Made by a program: the position numbers and the translations under genes
Notes under the pieces: generated by a model
Database searches by the model: none
What the model was told of the DNA's origin: nothing
The model's input: only the letters and a program-made list of their open reading frames with translations
Assembly: GCA_003194525.1 (NCBI GenBank)
Contig: NBIV01000061.1
Span: forward strand, 186,001 to 250,000
Direction of reading: 5' to 3'
Source of the DNA: Gracilariopsis chorda
Lineage: Eukaryota; Rhodophyta; Florideophyceae; Gracilariales; Gracilariaceae
DNA length: 64,000 nucleotides
Shown here: positions 10,177-20,566 of the stretch, piece by piece
Position numbering within the stretch: position 1 is the stretch's first letter
Layout: each line of letters starts with the position of its first letter

Positions 10177-10965
10177 GTCAAGTTATCCATTGGTTATTAC
10201 GTCCGTTTCCCTTAGGTCGGCTTGACCGGCCTTCAGGTCAATTAGTGCGGTGGGTTGCCCTAAGGGTGCACCGCGACGGTTCGCGCTCCAGTGGACTTGC
10301 AACAGTTTGCAGTAGCCAATGGAGGCGTAGTGATCTCGCTCGGCGTGGCCGGTTTCTCAGGGCAGCGGTTGTCCAATGGGCGTGGACACGTGCCCAACGT
10401 GGGAGCGCTGGGGCTCGTGCCCATTCTGGAGAACACCCTTGGCACTCGAAAAATCAAGCGAAGAAATTGTCCATTGGAAATTGTTGATTTTTTGAGATGC
10501 CAGTGGCCAGCGCGCGCGCTTCTTGCGTGCTCGTCGCACAATGTGCCCGTACGGTGCCGTTTCGGCCGAAACGAGGAGACTCCGAATCGGCTGTCCGTTG
10601 GTCTGTGCGCGGCCTAGAAGCCGAGATATCGGCCGTTCTTTGCTTTGGCCGATTTCGGGGCGTGCAACGCCACTTCAAAAAATTGTCCATTTGGCCGACG
10701 GCGTTTTTGATCAAGCGCGCGCGCCTTGGCAGGCGCTGCCCGCGCTGTAAGTCCATCGGATGTTTCATTGGGCTGATAGTTAGTGCCAAAATTAGTGTGC
10801 CCCAGAGGCAGGCCGCACTATAGTTAGACCAGAGGATGGTTAGCGCTCCGCGCCGTGGCCCATGGAAAGCCAGATCGGCTTAGCGCGCGTAGTGCGCGTG
10901 CTTAGTACGTCTGTCCTATGGTCAGCTCAGCGACTTTAGCGCGATAGCTAGCGACGTCCATTGGA
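10177..10965. other. Non-coding spacer of the gypsy element
   Basis: About 0.8 kb between the antisense ORF and the end of pol. No convincing ORF. It is rich in short palindrome-like words (CCATTGG, CCAATGG, CTTAAGG types), as is the rest of the element. Confidence 0.5.
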
Positions 10966-13900
10966 TTAATTCGAACCTTGACCATTGGATTTCAATATGT
11001 ATGCCCCCTCCTTAAGGTCGCGCTCCGTGCGGCCCATGCGGCGCCAAAACCTAAGGACAAAGTTCTCCGGGATGTTCTCCCGGGGTTCCCATGTGTCCTC
11101 AGAGGGTTTGTAGCCGTACCAATGGACACGGTATTTGACGACGCCGTCGTCGTCAATGCCGGCATTGACCACACGGTCTATAGCGCTTTCCTTAGGAAGT
11201 GAAGATACGTCCTTCGGAACATCCACAGGCCACTCCTCGGGGAGATCCATCTCGTCCAAAGGGGCGTAACCATCATTGGCCAACTGGGACGGTACTCCGT
11301 CGTTGTGTTCCTCTTGGGATGAGGGGGCCAGTGGGTCAGCCGAGACGGCCTTTGGAGGTGGTGTAGCGATCAATGGATCTGCCGTAACTACCTTAGGGCG
11401 GGACGAAAGCTGCTCGTCCGTAGGTGTAGAGTCCTGTACGGCGGAATTGGGAGCATCTGAAGGGGCGTCCTCAGGAGTTTCCAAAGGGGAACCAGTGGGC
11501 TTCGGCGGCATAGGCGCGGCCGTAACGCGGTCAATTGCGACGGTGTCCTGTAGGCCATCGATTTCAATAGTGACCGTATGGGACGTAGCTGAGAGAACCT
11601 TATAGGGACCAGTGGACCGTGGGAGGAGCTTTCGAGTGATGACCTCGATATCGTCCTGCGGCTTATCCGATGGAGCGCGGTCTAAGTAGACCATGTCACC
11701 GGCCTTAAAGGATAGCGTAAACCTGACGGACTTATCGAAGTCATCCTTGTACCTCCGTTGGGACTTGTTCAACCGTGCTCTGGCCGTACGGATGATATCG
11801 TCAATCCGCTTCCGGGTGTACCGTTTGGCCTGGGCAGGGGTCATTTCTGCCGTGAAGTCCTGTGGTATCCAGCTGTCCTTAAGGTCAACCGCAAAGTGCG
11901 GGGGCTGTCGCGTGAGCGTTAGGTCGAAGGGTGTAGTCCCCGTGGACCGATGGACTTGCGTGTTATACGCATAGACCAGTGGTCCGACGTAGTCATCCCA
12001 ATCGGCCTGGTGCTCTGCAACATAATGCACCAACCTGTCCTTAATGGTTCTATTGAAGCGCTCAGCCTGTCCATTGGTCTGCGGATGATAAGCCGTTGTG
12101 GTGACGTGCTTAATTCCTAAGGTCGAACAGACGTGAGCGAAGAATTTCGACACGAATTGTGGCCCGTTGTCCGATAGGAGATAAAGTGGCAGACCATATG
12201 GATACACCCAATGGGTCAAGAACGCCATTGCTACGTCAGTGGCCGTAGTGGACCTCATGGGAATAGCTCTGGTGAGCTTGGTGAACCGATCGGTAAGCAC
12301 CAATATAAATTTGTTCCCATGGGTCGTTGACGGTAATGGCCCTAGAATATCCGTAGCGATAAACTCCAGTGGTCCTGCGGCTGGGAACAGCTTCAACTTG
12401 GCCTGATGGATGGTTTTCGAGCCGCGTGCTTTCACGCACGAAGCGCATGTCCTAGAGGTCTGCCAGAGGTCATTAGCCATAAAGGGCAAGTAGAAATGTT
12501 TCCTTAAGGACTGATACATTCTTGTTCCGCCAGGATGGCCGGCCAACCGGGGGTAATGGGCGAGGTATAGAACCCGTGCCCTGAGGACCTTGGGAATGAC
12601 CCGCTGGATTGCTCCGTCCAGAGGGGCTCTGCGACAGAGCAGTCCGAATCGGTCGTAGTCGAACAGACAGCCAGGGGTCCCGACGAGGTCAGCCTGGTTT
12701 TTGCAGTACTCGTCGTCCTTTTGGGCCTGAAGGAGCTCATCCAGCGTGATGGGCAAGAGCTCCTTTTCCTCTGGTTGAACCGCATGAACCTCAAGGGTCC
12801 GCGCTTCGCTGTCGTCATCCATAGGCCAGTCCACAAGGTAAACTGCATTCACGTCCACATCGGAGTCATCGCAATTAACGCGTCCTAGAAGGAAGTCATC
12901 CTCATGGTCAGATTCATAACCTGAAAGGTCCGGCGTGGGTAGCTCGTCGTCCAGTGGGGATTCGTCGGTGCCGTCGGTTAGGATCCTAGAGAGGGCATCC
13001 GCTGCTCGGTGCTTGATCCCCGGCCTATAGGCAACGTCGAAATCAAACTCCGACAGGCGCAATCTCCATCGGGCGAGCCTGCTGGACGCGTCGGTCATGT
13101 TCATAAGCCACCTGAGGGAATGATGATCAGTCCTAATGGTAAAGCGGACTCCTTCCAAGTATGGCCTTAAGGTTAATACTGACCAGACAATGGCTAAGCA
13201 CTCCTTCTCGGACGTGCTATAATTCCGCTCTGGGCTCGTTAGCGAGCGGCTCCAATATCCAATTGGTCTATAGTCCTTCGGAGATTCTTGTTCCTGGAGG
13301 AGAACACATCCAATTTGGCCATCGGACGCATCCGTATCAAGGATGTACGGTTTGTCCGGTTTAGGCAAGGCCAATATAGGAGGGTTCAGAAGCTTATCCC
13401 GCAGGGCCTCAAAAGCTTCGTATTGTTCGTCCGTCAGGCAATCGAACTCCGATGGGGTCCCTTTGCGCAGCATGTCGTTAAGCGGCGCAGCGATCTTTGC
13501 AAACCCTTGGACAAAGCGACGATAGACGTTGCACAGACCTAAAAAAGAACGCAACTCCGTATGGGTCCTGGGGGGCTTAGCTTGCCGTATGGCGTCAGTC
13601 GTCCTCGAGGCAACCTGTAGGCAGCCAGGGCGGACCACATGGCCAAGATAATCCACAGAGGACTGGAAAAAGAAGCACTTGGGGAGCTTCAAAGTTATTC
13701 CGGCCTCACGGAGAATCCTCAGGACTGTTCTAACATGGGAGAAATGTTCACCAATGGTCTTCGAAAAGATGATAACGTCATCCAAGTAGACCAGCGCGAA
13801 CTTCCATTTGACCCTAGATAGGATAATGTCCATTGCCCTCTGGAACGTCGCGGGTGCGTTCATTAATCCAAAGGGCATCCGAATGAATCGGAAAAGTCCC

Positions 13901-15228
13901 TCGTGGGTCGTAAACGTGGTCAGCGGCTTCGCGTCATCGTCCAGTGGTATTTGCCAATATCCCCAATTGGCGTCCAAGGTGGTAAAGACAGCTGCCTCTC
14001 CTAAGGAATCGAGACAGTCGTCCATCCGGGGGATAGGGTACGAATCCCGTTTGGTCATAGCGTTGAGCTTCCTATAGTCAACGCAAAACCTGACGGAGCC
14101 ATCCTTCTTGGCCACAAGGACAAAAGGGCTTGCCCATTCGGACTGATGAGGAGGAGCTGGCTCGATGACGTTGGCCCTCCTCATCTTGTCCATCTGTTCG
14201 GCCACGATGGTTCTTCCTTTTAGGCCCGTCCTATAGGGGTGCTGGTACACTGGCTTCGCGTCGTCCTTAAGGTCAATTCGGTGCTTTGTCGCCCGAATCT
14301 CGCCTAGCTGGCCAGACCACATGGATTTGAATTCCCGAAGGAGCTCTATAACCTGAGGCCTATAGGATTCGAATTCGTCGCCCATGTTGACGTCCCCCTC
14401 CCAGGACTCGACGTCCTCGTCGTCGTCCGGTTGGGAGTTGTCCATATTGGTTTCCATAATGGCCACAGGAGCTGGCAGGGCGATGCCAACTACTGTTCCT
14501 TTAGGTAATCGAACCGGGTGGTCAGTGAAGTTACTGATACTGACCACAAAGGGCTGCCGCGGACGGATGTCCATAACTCCATTGGCCATAAGGGTGAGTT
14601 GACGCCGGATCGTCTTGGGATGATTCTGCAGCGTCAAAAGACCAGAGGACTCGCACTGAACCCAAGCGGTGGTCTGAGTCATCGCAGGGATGACCAGGGC
14701 TTTTGTGAGCCTGACCTTATTGGACACAGTGTTCGTCGCCAGTGGAGGTTTCCGCGGGTTTGCCTCAGGTCCCGGCTTGGAACCTATCAGGGCCACAGGA
14801 TGTGCGCGATAGAACGCGACTTTCCGAAGGCCAGGGTAGATGGCCTTCACGTAGCGGTCGATGAAGGAAGTCCCAAGGATACATTCCGCTCCCAAGTTTG
14901 GACATACGAGGAACCACGTGCGGACTCGCAAACTGCCCAGTTGGACAAATAAAGAAATGATTCCTTTAATGGCCATTGGTCTGCGCGAAGCATCAGTGAT
15001 CCTAGGGGTCTTCCTCACCTGAACCTTGTCTTCCCAACCACTCGGTAGGACCTTAGGATGTACCAAATTGGGCCCAGCGCCCGTGTCCAGCACACTCGTA
15101 GCCACTCTAGAGTGTGAGGGGCGGAGTCCTATGGTCATTCGAACTTTATAGTTCTCCTTCCTCAGGACACAAATAGGGTCCTGGTCATCCAGCGACGGCT
15201 CCAAAGGGTCGTCGATCCATTCGTCCAT
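10966..15228 (-). CDS. pol: Pol polyprotein: protease, RT, RNase H, integrase, chromodomain
   Basis: An open frame of 1420 codons from its first ATG. Domains in order: aspartic protease with DTGAG at 48-52; reverse transcriptase about 330-520 with MPFGLMNAPATFQ and the catalytic YLDD at 481-484; RNase H about 625-750 with DTDAS (631-635), E674 and D701; integrase with the zinc motif H891, H898, C928, C931 and the triad D960 (IATD), D1020 (LSDNGPQF) and E1056 (NGQAERFNR); and a C-terminal chromodomain about 1348-1400 (YRVHWYGYKPSEDTWEP, then NFVLRFW). The pol frame is -1 relative to gag and stays open upstream of this ATG across the gag stop to about 15465. Pol is therefore probably made by -1 frameshifting as a Gag-Pol fusion, not from the ATG. 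All catalytic residues are intact. Confidence 0.97.
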   Translation of the reverse strand: MDEWIDDPLEPSLDDQDPICVLRKENYKVRMTIGLRPSHSRVATSVLDTGAGPNLVHPKVLPSGWEDKVQVRKTPRITDASRRPMAIKGIISLFVQLGSLRVRTWFLVCPNLGAECILGTSFIDRYVKAIYPGLRKVAFYRAHPVALIGSKPGPEANPRKPPLATNTVSNKVRLTKALVIPAMTQTTAWVQCESSGLLTLQNHPKTIRRQLTLMANGVMDIRPRQPFVVSISNFTDHPVRLPKGTVVGIALPAPVAIMETNMDNSQPDDDEDVESWEGDVNMGDEFESYRPQVIELLREFKSMWSGQLGEIRATKHRIDLKDDAKPVYQHPYRTGLKGRTIVAEQMDKMRRANVIEPAPPHQSEWASPFVLVAKKDGSVRFCVDYRKLNAMTKRDSYPIPRMDDCLDSLGEAAVFTTLDANWGYWQIPLDDDAKPLTTFTTHEGLFRFIRMPFGLMNAPATFQRAMDIILSRVKWKFALVYLDDVIIFSKTIGEHFSHVRTVLRILREAGITLKLPKCFFFQSSVDYLGHVVRPGCLQVASRTTDAIRQAKPPRTHTELRSFLGLCNVYRRFVQGFAKIAAPLNDMLRKGTPSEFDCLTDEQYEAFEALRDKLLNPPILALPKPDKPYILDTDASDGQIGCVLLQEQESPKDYRPIGYWSRSLTSPERNYSTSEKECLAIVWSVLTLRPYLEGVRFTIRTDHHSLRWLMNMTDASSRLARWRLRLSEFDFDVAYRPGIKHRAADALSRILTDGTDESPLDDELPTPDLSGYESDHEDDFLLGRVNCDDSDVDVNAVYLVDWPMDDDSEARTLEVHAVQPEEKELLPITLDELLQAQKDDEYCKNQADLVGTPGCLFDYDRFGLLCRRAPLDGAIQRVIPKVLRARVLYLAHYPRLAGHPGGTRMYQSLRKHFYLPFMANDLWQTSRTCASCVKARGSKTIHQAKLKLFPAAGPLEFIATDILGPLPSTTHGNKFILVLTDRFTKLTRAIPMRSTTATDVAMAFLTHWVYPYGLPLYLLSDNGPQFVSKFFAHVCSTLGIKHVTTTAYHPQTNGQAERFNRTIKDRLVHYVAEHQADWDDYVGPLVYAYNTQVHRSTGTTPFDLTLTRQPPHFAVDLKDSWIPQDFTAEMTPAQAKRYTRKRIDDIIRTARARLNKSQRRYKDDFDKSVRFTLSFKAGDMVYLDRAPSDKPQDDIEVITRKLLPRSTGPYKVLSATSHTVTIEIDGLQDTVAIDRVTAAPMPPKPTGSPLETPEDAPSDAPNSAVQDSTPTDEQLSSRPKVVTADPLIATPPPKAVSADPLAPSSQEEHNDGVPSQLANDGYAPLDEMDLPEEWPVDVPKDVSSLPKESAIDRVVNAGIDDDGVVKYRVHWYGYKPSEDTWEPRENIPENFVLRFWRRMGRTERDLKEGAYILKSNGQGSN

Positions 15229-15329
15229 TGGTTGGTGAGACTCCGAAGGACTTCTGGAGTCAGATGACTCCTGTCCATCGGGGTTGAGGCAGGGATTCTC
15301 AGAGGGGCGGCTTGCCTCAGGTCGCTCCT

Positions 15330-15465
15330 CTACGCGTTTTCCTGTTCGGTCTTTCCGTGACGGTCCACTGGAGCTTCCACGGGGGTCACCTGAGGGACAG
15401 TATCCGTATCGGAAATATCGACAGCGTTGACCTGAGAGGCTGGAGCCTCCCGCGGCGTGGCGTAT
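15330..15465 (-). promoter_or_regulatory. gag-pol overlap, likely -1 frameshift zone
   Basis: The last 45 or so gag codons overlap the open pol frame, which lies one base upstream (-1). GGAAAAC just before the gag stop is a weak candidate slip site but does not fit the canonical X XXY YYZ rule. No clear pseudoknot was worked out. Confidence 0.5.
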
Positions 15466-17504
15466 CGACTAGATCCTGAGGACTGATTCCGCTGGTACTG
15501 ACGAGGGTAATTTCCCTCCGCCCTCCTGGCCTGGAAGTTCTCATCCCTTAGGGCCAACAGGTTCTTGCGAACGTCCTCCGGCATGAACTTCATGCAATCA
15601 CACGGCCTGGCCGTGGAAAGGCAGAGGTAGCAAGGGGGCCCGCGGGTGAATACGTCCTTCCTAGGTTGGACGAAAGTATACCGCGGCGTCGTTTGTCCAG
15701 ATGGAGTAGTAGTAGTTCCAGTGGCCGATATGGATGGAGCACCAGACGGAGCGGAAGAAAAAGAGACCGCAAGGATATCTCCTTCTTCCGAACGGATGTT
15801 ACCAGTGGACTCGCTTTCAGAAGAGTTGACCATATGGACTTTGGAACTCTTCCTTAAGGGTGATGCTCGGCCTCTGGTATCCAAGTCAGCCGCTCGGCGG
15901 GATGTCCTATAGGTCTTGCCGTATCCTTCGGCATATGTGACCAGCTGTCGGAACGAGAGGCGTTGGTTGTCCGAGTGGTGATTACGCACGTGAGTCCTAA
16001 TGGCCGGCAGCAATCCAGCGATGAAGTGCTGCTTGAGTCGCCCTTCGGAAAACACATTCCCACAGCGGTACGCCTTCTTCCACAGTTGGTCAGCAAAGTC
16101 CGTTTCGGTTACGTTAGTGCTTTGCCTAAAGGAAATCACGTCCTGATGGGCATCCATGATTACGTCATCAGTGGCGTACGTCTCCAAAAGGTAATGGACG
16201 ACCTCTGGGTAGGACCTAAGGAGCTCCCTATCGGTCGCATCCATTGGGTCACTGGAACCGGAGATCTTCGAAACCACATGGTCACGCGCTTGTCCACTGA
16301 GGAAAAACTGAAACAGATACAGAGCGGCTCCCTCGTGGACGCCGTTCTGGTCGCAGGCCGTACGGAATTGAGACAGAAGCCTAAGGACAGCAATCGGGTC
16401 AGCGCCCGAGAATTTGTCCGTGACGGTAAGCTGCATCCGTTTGGCCCACTTGGTGACTCGTCGAGCCACCGAACCGGAATACCTTGAGGACCTGTTGTCC
16501 AGTCGGTAAGTCCGATAGTCCAACACTTTCTTAAAAAGTTCGTTGGTGGTTGCCAGCGGCCTGAGGCGTCGAACAGCCGCCTCATCCGCGTCCGTATCGG
16601 TCGAAACTGACGAGTCCGAACTGGACCCGTCATCGCTCTCGTCCGAATGGTCTCTCCTCTTCCTCGACTTCTTGTTCCTTCTAGGTCTTCTATTCTTCCT
16701 TCGGTCAGCACTTCGCTCGTCCAATGGAGCGATCTCGACATCGCCAAATCCGATGGGTCTGCGGGCCTGCTGGGAGCCCTGGTACCTCATGGGTCGTGCA
16801 GTCATTAGGCCTTCTTGCCGGGGAGGCTCTCTTCCACTCCCTGGGTGCACTTCCATTTGGTCGTCCTGTTGGTTTACCCGGCGAGGGGCTGGTAAAGCAG
16901 CCACTCCCGGGGGTTCGGAGTGTGGTTGCCACACGGAGGCCGAAGGAATACTTTGAATATTGGCCGCAAGGGCCGGGGTGCCTACCTGGCGTGTGACCTC
17001 CGTCCGTATGGTCGAGGCCATGGCTTCCACGAAGGTCGTGGATTCCAGGACCTGAGGAACGAGGCGAGTAATCCGTTGGTCAATCATTCCGTCAAGGACC
17101 TCTGGAACACGCGTATCCAAAAGGGACTGGACGTGCTCCTCACAGAGCCGTATCAGCTGCGGCCAAAGGACATCTGCGAGACCCCTGGAGAGGTCTTCCC
17201 TCACATCTGGAGAAGCTTCCTGTAGGTCTTGCGTCGGCGTGGCCGGCTGGGAATTGATCCTGTTAAGGCGTGAGCGGAGACGAGCGGCCAAATTGGACTC
17301 TCTCGCAATCCGTTCAGGATTATCCACGGGGGTCAATGGACGCCCTAAAGGTTGACTGCGCGTACTCCGTCGGTCACTGCTCGCATCGGCCGCGAGGCCA
17401 ATGGTTTCAGGAACCGTCGACAGTCCACTGGGGCCAGCCTGTGGCGTCCTCTGGTCATCTGGTCGGTTGTTATTTTCGGTATCCATGGGGCGGTTGCTTG
17501 TCAT
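15330..17504 (-). CDS. gag: Gag polyprotein of the gypsy element (724 aa)
   Basis: Starts with ATG at 17504, about 105 bases inside the 5' LTR. The N-terminal 270 residues are hydrophilic with Pro/Arg. A strongly basic stretch (RRKNRRPRRNKKSRKRR, about 275-295) is followed by an acidic Ser/Asp run. The middle, from about 330 to 560, is the capsid-like helical region (KMQLTVTDKFSGADPIAVLR onwards, the retrotransposon Gag fold seen in Ty3-type elements). Near the end a cysteine cluster, PPCYLCLSTARPCDC, takes the place of a normal CCHC zinc knuckle. The protein should form the particle shell. Longer than a typical Ty3 Gag; the extension is N-terminal. Confidence 0.9.
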   Translation of the reverse strand: MTSNRPMDTENNNRPDDQRTPQAGPSGLSTVPETIGLAADASSDRRSTRSQPLGRPLTPVDNPERIARESNLAARLRSRLNRINSQPATPTQDLQEASPDVREDLSRGLADVLWPQLIRLCEEHVQSLLDTRVPEVLDGMIDQRITRLVPQVLESTTFVEAMASTIRTEVTRQVGTPALAANIQSIPSASVWQPHSEPPGVAALPAPRRVNQQDDQMEVHPGSGREPPRQEGLMTARPMRYQGSQQARRPIGFGDVEIAPLDERSADRRKNRRPRRNKKSRKRRDHSDESDDGSSSDSSVSTDTDADEAAVRRLRPLATTNELFKKVLDYRTYRLDNRSSRYSGSVARRVTKWAKRMQLTVTDKFSGADPIAVLRLLSQFRTACDQNGVHEGAALYLFQFFLSGQARDHVVSKISGSSDPMDATDRELLRSYPEVVHYLLETYATDDVIMDAHQDVISFRQSTNVTETDFADQLWKKAYRCGNVFSEGRLKQHFIAGLLPAIRTHVRNHHSDNQRLSFRQLVTYAEGYGKTYRTSRRAADLDTRGRASPLRKSSKVHMVNSSESESTGNIRSEEGDILAVSFSSAPSGAPSISATGTTTTPSGQTTPRYTFVQPRKDVFTRGPPCYLCLSTARPCDCMKFMPEDVRKNLLALRDENFQARRAEGNYPRQYQRNQSSGSSRYATPREAPASQVNAVDISDTDTVPQVTPVEAPVDRHGKTEQENA

Positions 17505-17588
17505 TACCAGTCCGTCGGTCCAAAGTCCAAAGGTAGAATCCCGTAAATTCTTCTTTCCTAAAGGTCTGTATCGAAACGTCCAAAGGGG

Positions 17589-17608
17589 ATTCTAGGTCGG
17601 GAGACCAA
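17589..17608 (-). other. Candidate primer binding site of the gypsy element
   Basis: On the minus strand the LTR is followed by TT and then TGGTCTCCCGACC. TGG two bases after the LTR fits a tRNA 3' CCA end. The tRNA identity could not be fixed without a tRNA catalogue. Confidence 0.45.
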
Positions 17609-17609
17609 A

Positions 17610-18087
17610 TGTAGGATAGTGAGCCAAGTGGGCAAGCTCCTAATGGTCTCGTGGTAGCGTGGCAGAGCTGGGGGGTCCTAAGGTTAATGAAGCGGCGGCG
17701 ACACCTCTGGTAATGTTGGCGCAATGGGGTGGCGCTGACTACGCAGTCCTACAGGTCGGAATTGCGGTAGCGATACCTTGAAGGCCAAAGGGAATTGTGA
17801 GTACCGAGTACGGGGGTGCTCAAGACTCACAAGGGTGTCTGAGTTTACTGTCCCTAGGGGAGGCGCAGCTCGAGGTGCCTAAGTATCGGCACCGAGGCGC
17901 CTCGACCCTGTGGCACTGTAAAGTGCCCTACTCTACAGTAGCTATATCTAGTCCTATGGTTACTAATTCAATAAAATTAAATAAATTATATAAAATACAG
18001 ATAGCCATCCTTGGGCCAGATACACAACGTGTATCGTCCACATGGGTCTCCAGAGTTGCGGAATCCACTGGACTTCACTATCTCACA
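17610..18087 (-). repeat. 5' LTR of the gypsy element (478 bp)
   Basis: Same length and, by direct reading, the same sequence as 9063-9540. The promoter is probably in the AT-rich block near 17965-17998 (TATATAA on the minus strand). Confidence 0.97.
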
Positions 18088-18092
18088 AGTGG
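18088..18092. repeat. Target site duplication, right copy (AGTGG)
   Basis: Matches 9058-9062. Confidence 0.95.
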
Positions 18093-20566
18093 GTTAGCGA
18101 GATTGACACAACGTCCCAAAACCGGTCTCGTTTCCCGCGACTGCTATCCGCTTTTGCATCTCTGCCAATGTTGCATGAGTCTACCTTCTGATTTAAATTG
18201 CCTGCAACATTTGTTGCATTCGATTCCCATTTCCCAATCATAGTCAGAATCACTATAACTGTTATCGATACTATTGTTCAATACTTTCAAAGTTGAAGAA
18301 GCTGCTGTAAAGTAGCGAGACTTTTGGGCTCTTGACTTCGTTTTTCTGCGCCAAAGAAACTTGTTAATCGCTCCTTGTGAAAGAACTAAGACTCCAGTTT
18401 CATTTCCAATCTTTTCTGCGCTGTTTGCAAATTCAATGATACCCTCGTCTCCATTTTCCAAGGTGAAAAGTTCGTTCTTAGGCACAACCCTCTCAGAACT
18501 CGTAGGCTGCTTACATGCCCCACATCTACTGAATTGACAATCTTGACCAGTTCCAACTGCAGAGTAACGAAAGCATCGAATGCTAACCGTTTGCCGTGTC
18601 CGCACCACCCCGGGTACTGATACTCATTATTTCTTCCAATCCATGGCAATCCGTTCTTTTTCTGACCTCGAAGATTATCCCAAGTGCGAATGTTTACGTT
18701 CTCCAGATCCAATCGTATCAATTCTGTGGCTGTATTCTTCAGTCCACTCTCAGTACGGAGTGCTGTCACAAGAGATGAGGGAGTTGTTGCGTCAATTCCT
18801 TCCGCAACAATCTTTGAGACATGCCGCATTGCAATTGCAAAATGCGCATCAAACCTGCTCTTCCCGTCCTGTGTCTCGGTGTTCGTAAATCTTAAGAGAG
18901 AAAAACCGTTCGCTTTCGCAATAAATGGTAAGATTATTGGTAACGTTGTGTTCTAGTAGCATGCGGTATTGTCAGAGAGAACTACAACTTCTGTCACATT
19001 CTGCAAGTCAACTTTGAGCAACATCATTGCCGCTTAGAGCAGTAAAACTACTGCACTAATGTTTTACTGAGTGCCACCTTGTACAATGTGGTCGTAAAAT
19101 AACGTAGAGAGGTGATGTGGAGACATATTTTCAACATCAGAGCCATAATCATCAAGTAGATAGAATACTACGGTATCTTGCCAGCTGATTCCTTTCTTGC
19201 CAAAGAAGTCAAGGGTCTTCTCTCTATAGCGCAGAGGTTCAAAGTTTAATTTTGTAGTCCGCCAACAGAACCACACGGGGATGAAATCTCTGCACAATAA
19301 TATCCTCAAGAACAGTCTCGAGTGCTATCTGCTGAGCAAGAACACGGTAGAGGTGCGCGTAGTATAAGAAGAACCTTTGTCGAATATTTGCCATGGCACA
19401 AAGCGCATCATTTTGTTCTTCAGGAATGATGGGTTTCATGGTATTTAGAATCCCGAAAGGAGCACGGCAGCCAAGGCATTCAACAGTTCTTCTCTCGTCT
19501 AAATAGGCTATGAGTAACAAGGCGAATTGGTAGCTGTGCACCCCAAGCTCACCTCGATTGATATGAGACTCAAGAAATATATTTTTCAAAAAGTATTCCA
19601 CACATTCAAATCTTTTTTTGTAGCGCTCCCTGTTCTCAACAGTGCAGAAACGTCTTACCATTCGCACCAAATCTGCTACAATGCCATTACCGTAGCATCC
19701 AACGACGTATTCAATAGATGACTTCCTTTTGCAATCCCGTGCTGTTAGCGTAGAGCAAACATTCAAAAATGCAGAATTTCCTACACATGCCAGTTCCTTT
19801 TAATATCAAGTTCTTATATAGTCCCTGTACATGACATACTTTTTTCCCTCGTTACAGGGGATAGTATGTAAGTTCTCTCCCCGATTTGGATTTGTTTTGT
19901 ACCCCAGGAAAGTAACTGTATATTCTGCCTGGAAAATATAAAGCTTACCAAAGTGTTAACATGCTCCTCAGAACATCGAGAAAGGTTTCGTGAATAGGTT
20001 TTGAGTTCTCCATTTAGAATCAAGTAGTCCCAACCTAGTTTTGATTTCACGTATACAAGTTTTGAAATTGCTTCACATCCCTCGCCTTCCAGGATTTCAA
20101 TGTCATCATCTAGTTGAAATCAATTGCTCCAAAACCGGTTTACATCATCTCGCTTCATTCAAGCGCAAAGTACACTTCGAAGAACTCTCCGTTCAGTGGA
20201 ACCACAACGCGTTGCATTGAGAGCAGCATTTATGTCATTTGTAAGAATTGGAAGAGGATATGTTGGACAAGTCCAATTTTAAGATGTAGCAAATATAATA
20301 GCATCAGCTGCATATATTAGTTCGCATAAACGAGAAAAAAGTTGACGCAGTACATAATCACATCGGTTAACATCCACACTGTAGTTTGATTGCATAGGGG
20401 TAGTGTTGCGCGAGGCTGGTAGATTGTGAGCAAGAAGTTCGAAGGAAAAGTATTGGAGAATACCAGAAATTTGTGCTTTGATTTGGTTTGAACCTGTGGG
20501 ATCAGAATTTTCACTCGATGTTTCTTCGTATCGTTTTCTCTGCAGATCTCGTCGAGGTCTTACCAT
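18093..20566 (-). pseudogene. DDE-like transposase with C-terminal zinc finger, split by the gypsy element
   Basis: Successive minus-strand pieces (20566-20279, about 20100-19814, 19766-19239, 19309-19064, 19060-18386, 18608-18144) read as one long protein broken by frameshifts and stops, for example the TAG directly after LSDNTACY. Likely triad: Asp in LADYK (about 19265), Asp in VVLSDNTACY (about 18985), Glu in NTETQDGKSRFDAHFA (about 18870). The end carries a C2HC-type finger, CNKCCRQFKSEGRLMQHWQRC (about 18150-18210). The spacing and the GKSRFDAHFA motif indicate a cut-and-paste transposase of a lineage I cannot name. No terminal inverted repeats were found. Confidence 0.55.

Larger units (their letters stand above)
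9063..18087 (-). mobile_element. Complete chromodomain Ty3/gypsy retrotransposon (chromovirus)
   Basis: A 9025-bp element read on the minus strand: 5' LTR 17610-18087, gag 15330-17504, pol 10966-15228, a 1.4-kb region with an antisense ORF, 3' LTR 9063-9540. The LTRs are 478 bp each and appear identical base for base, and the target duplication is perfect, so the insertion is very recent. gag and pol are open throughout, with all catalytic motifs present. A C-terminal chromodomain places it with the chromoviruses, whose integrases are steered to marked chromatin. It landed in an older DDE-like transposon. Confidence 0.97.
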
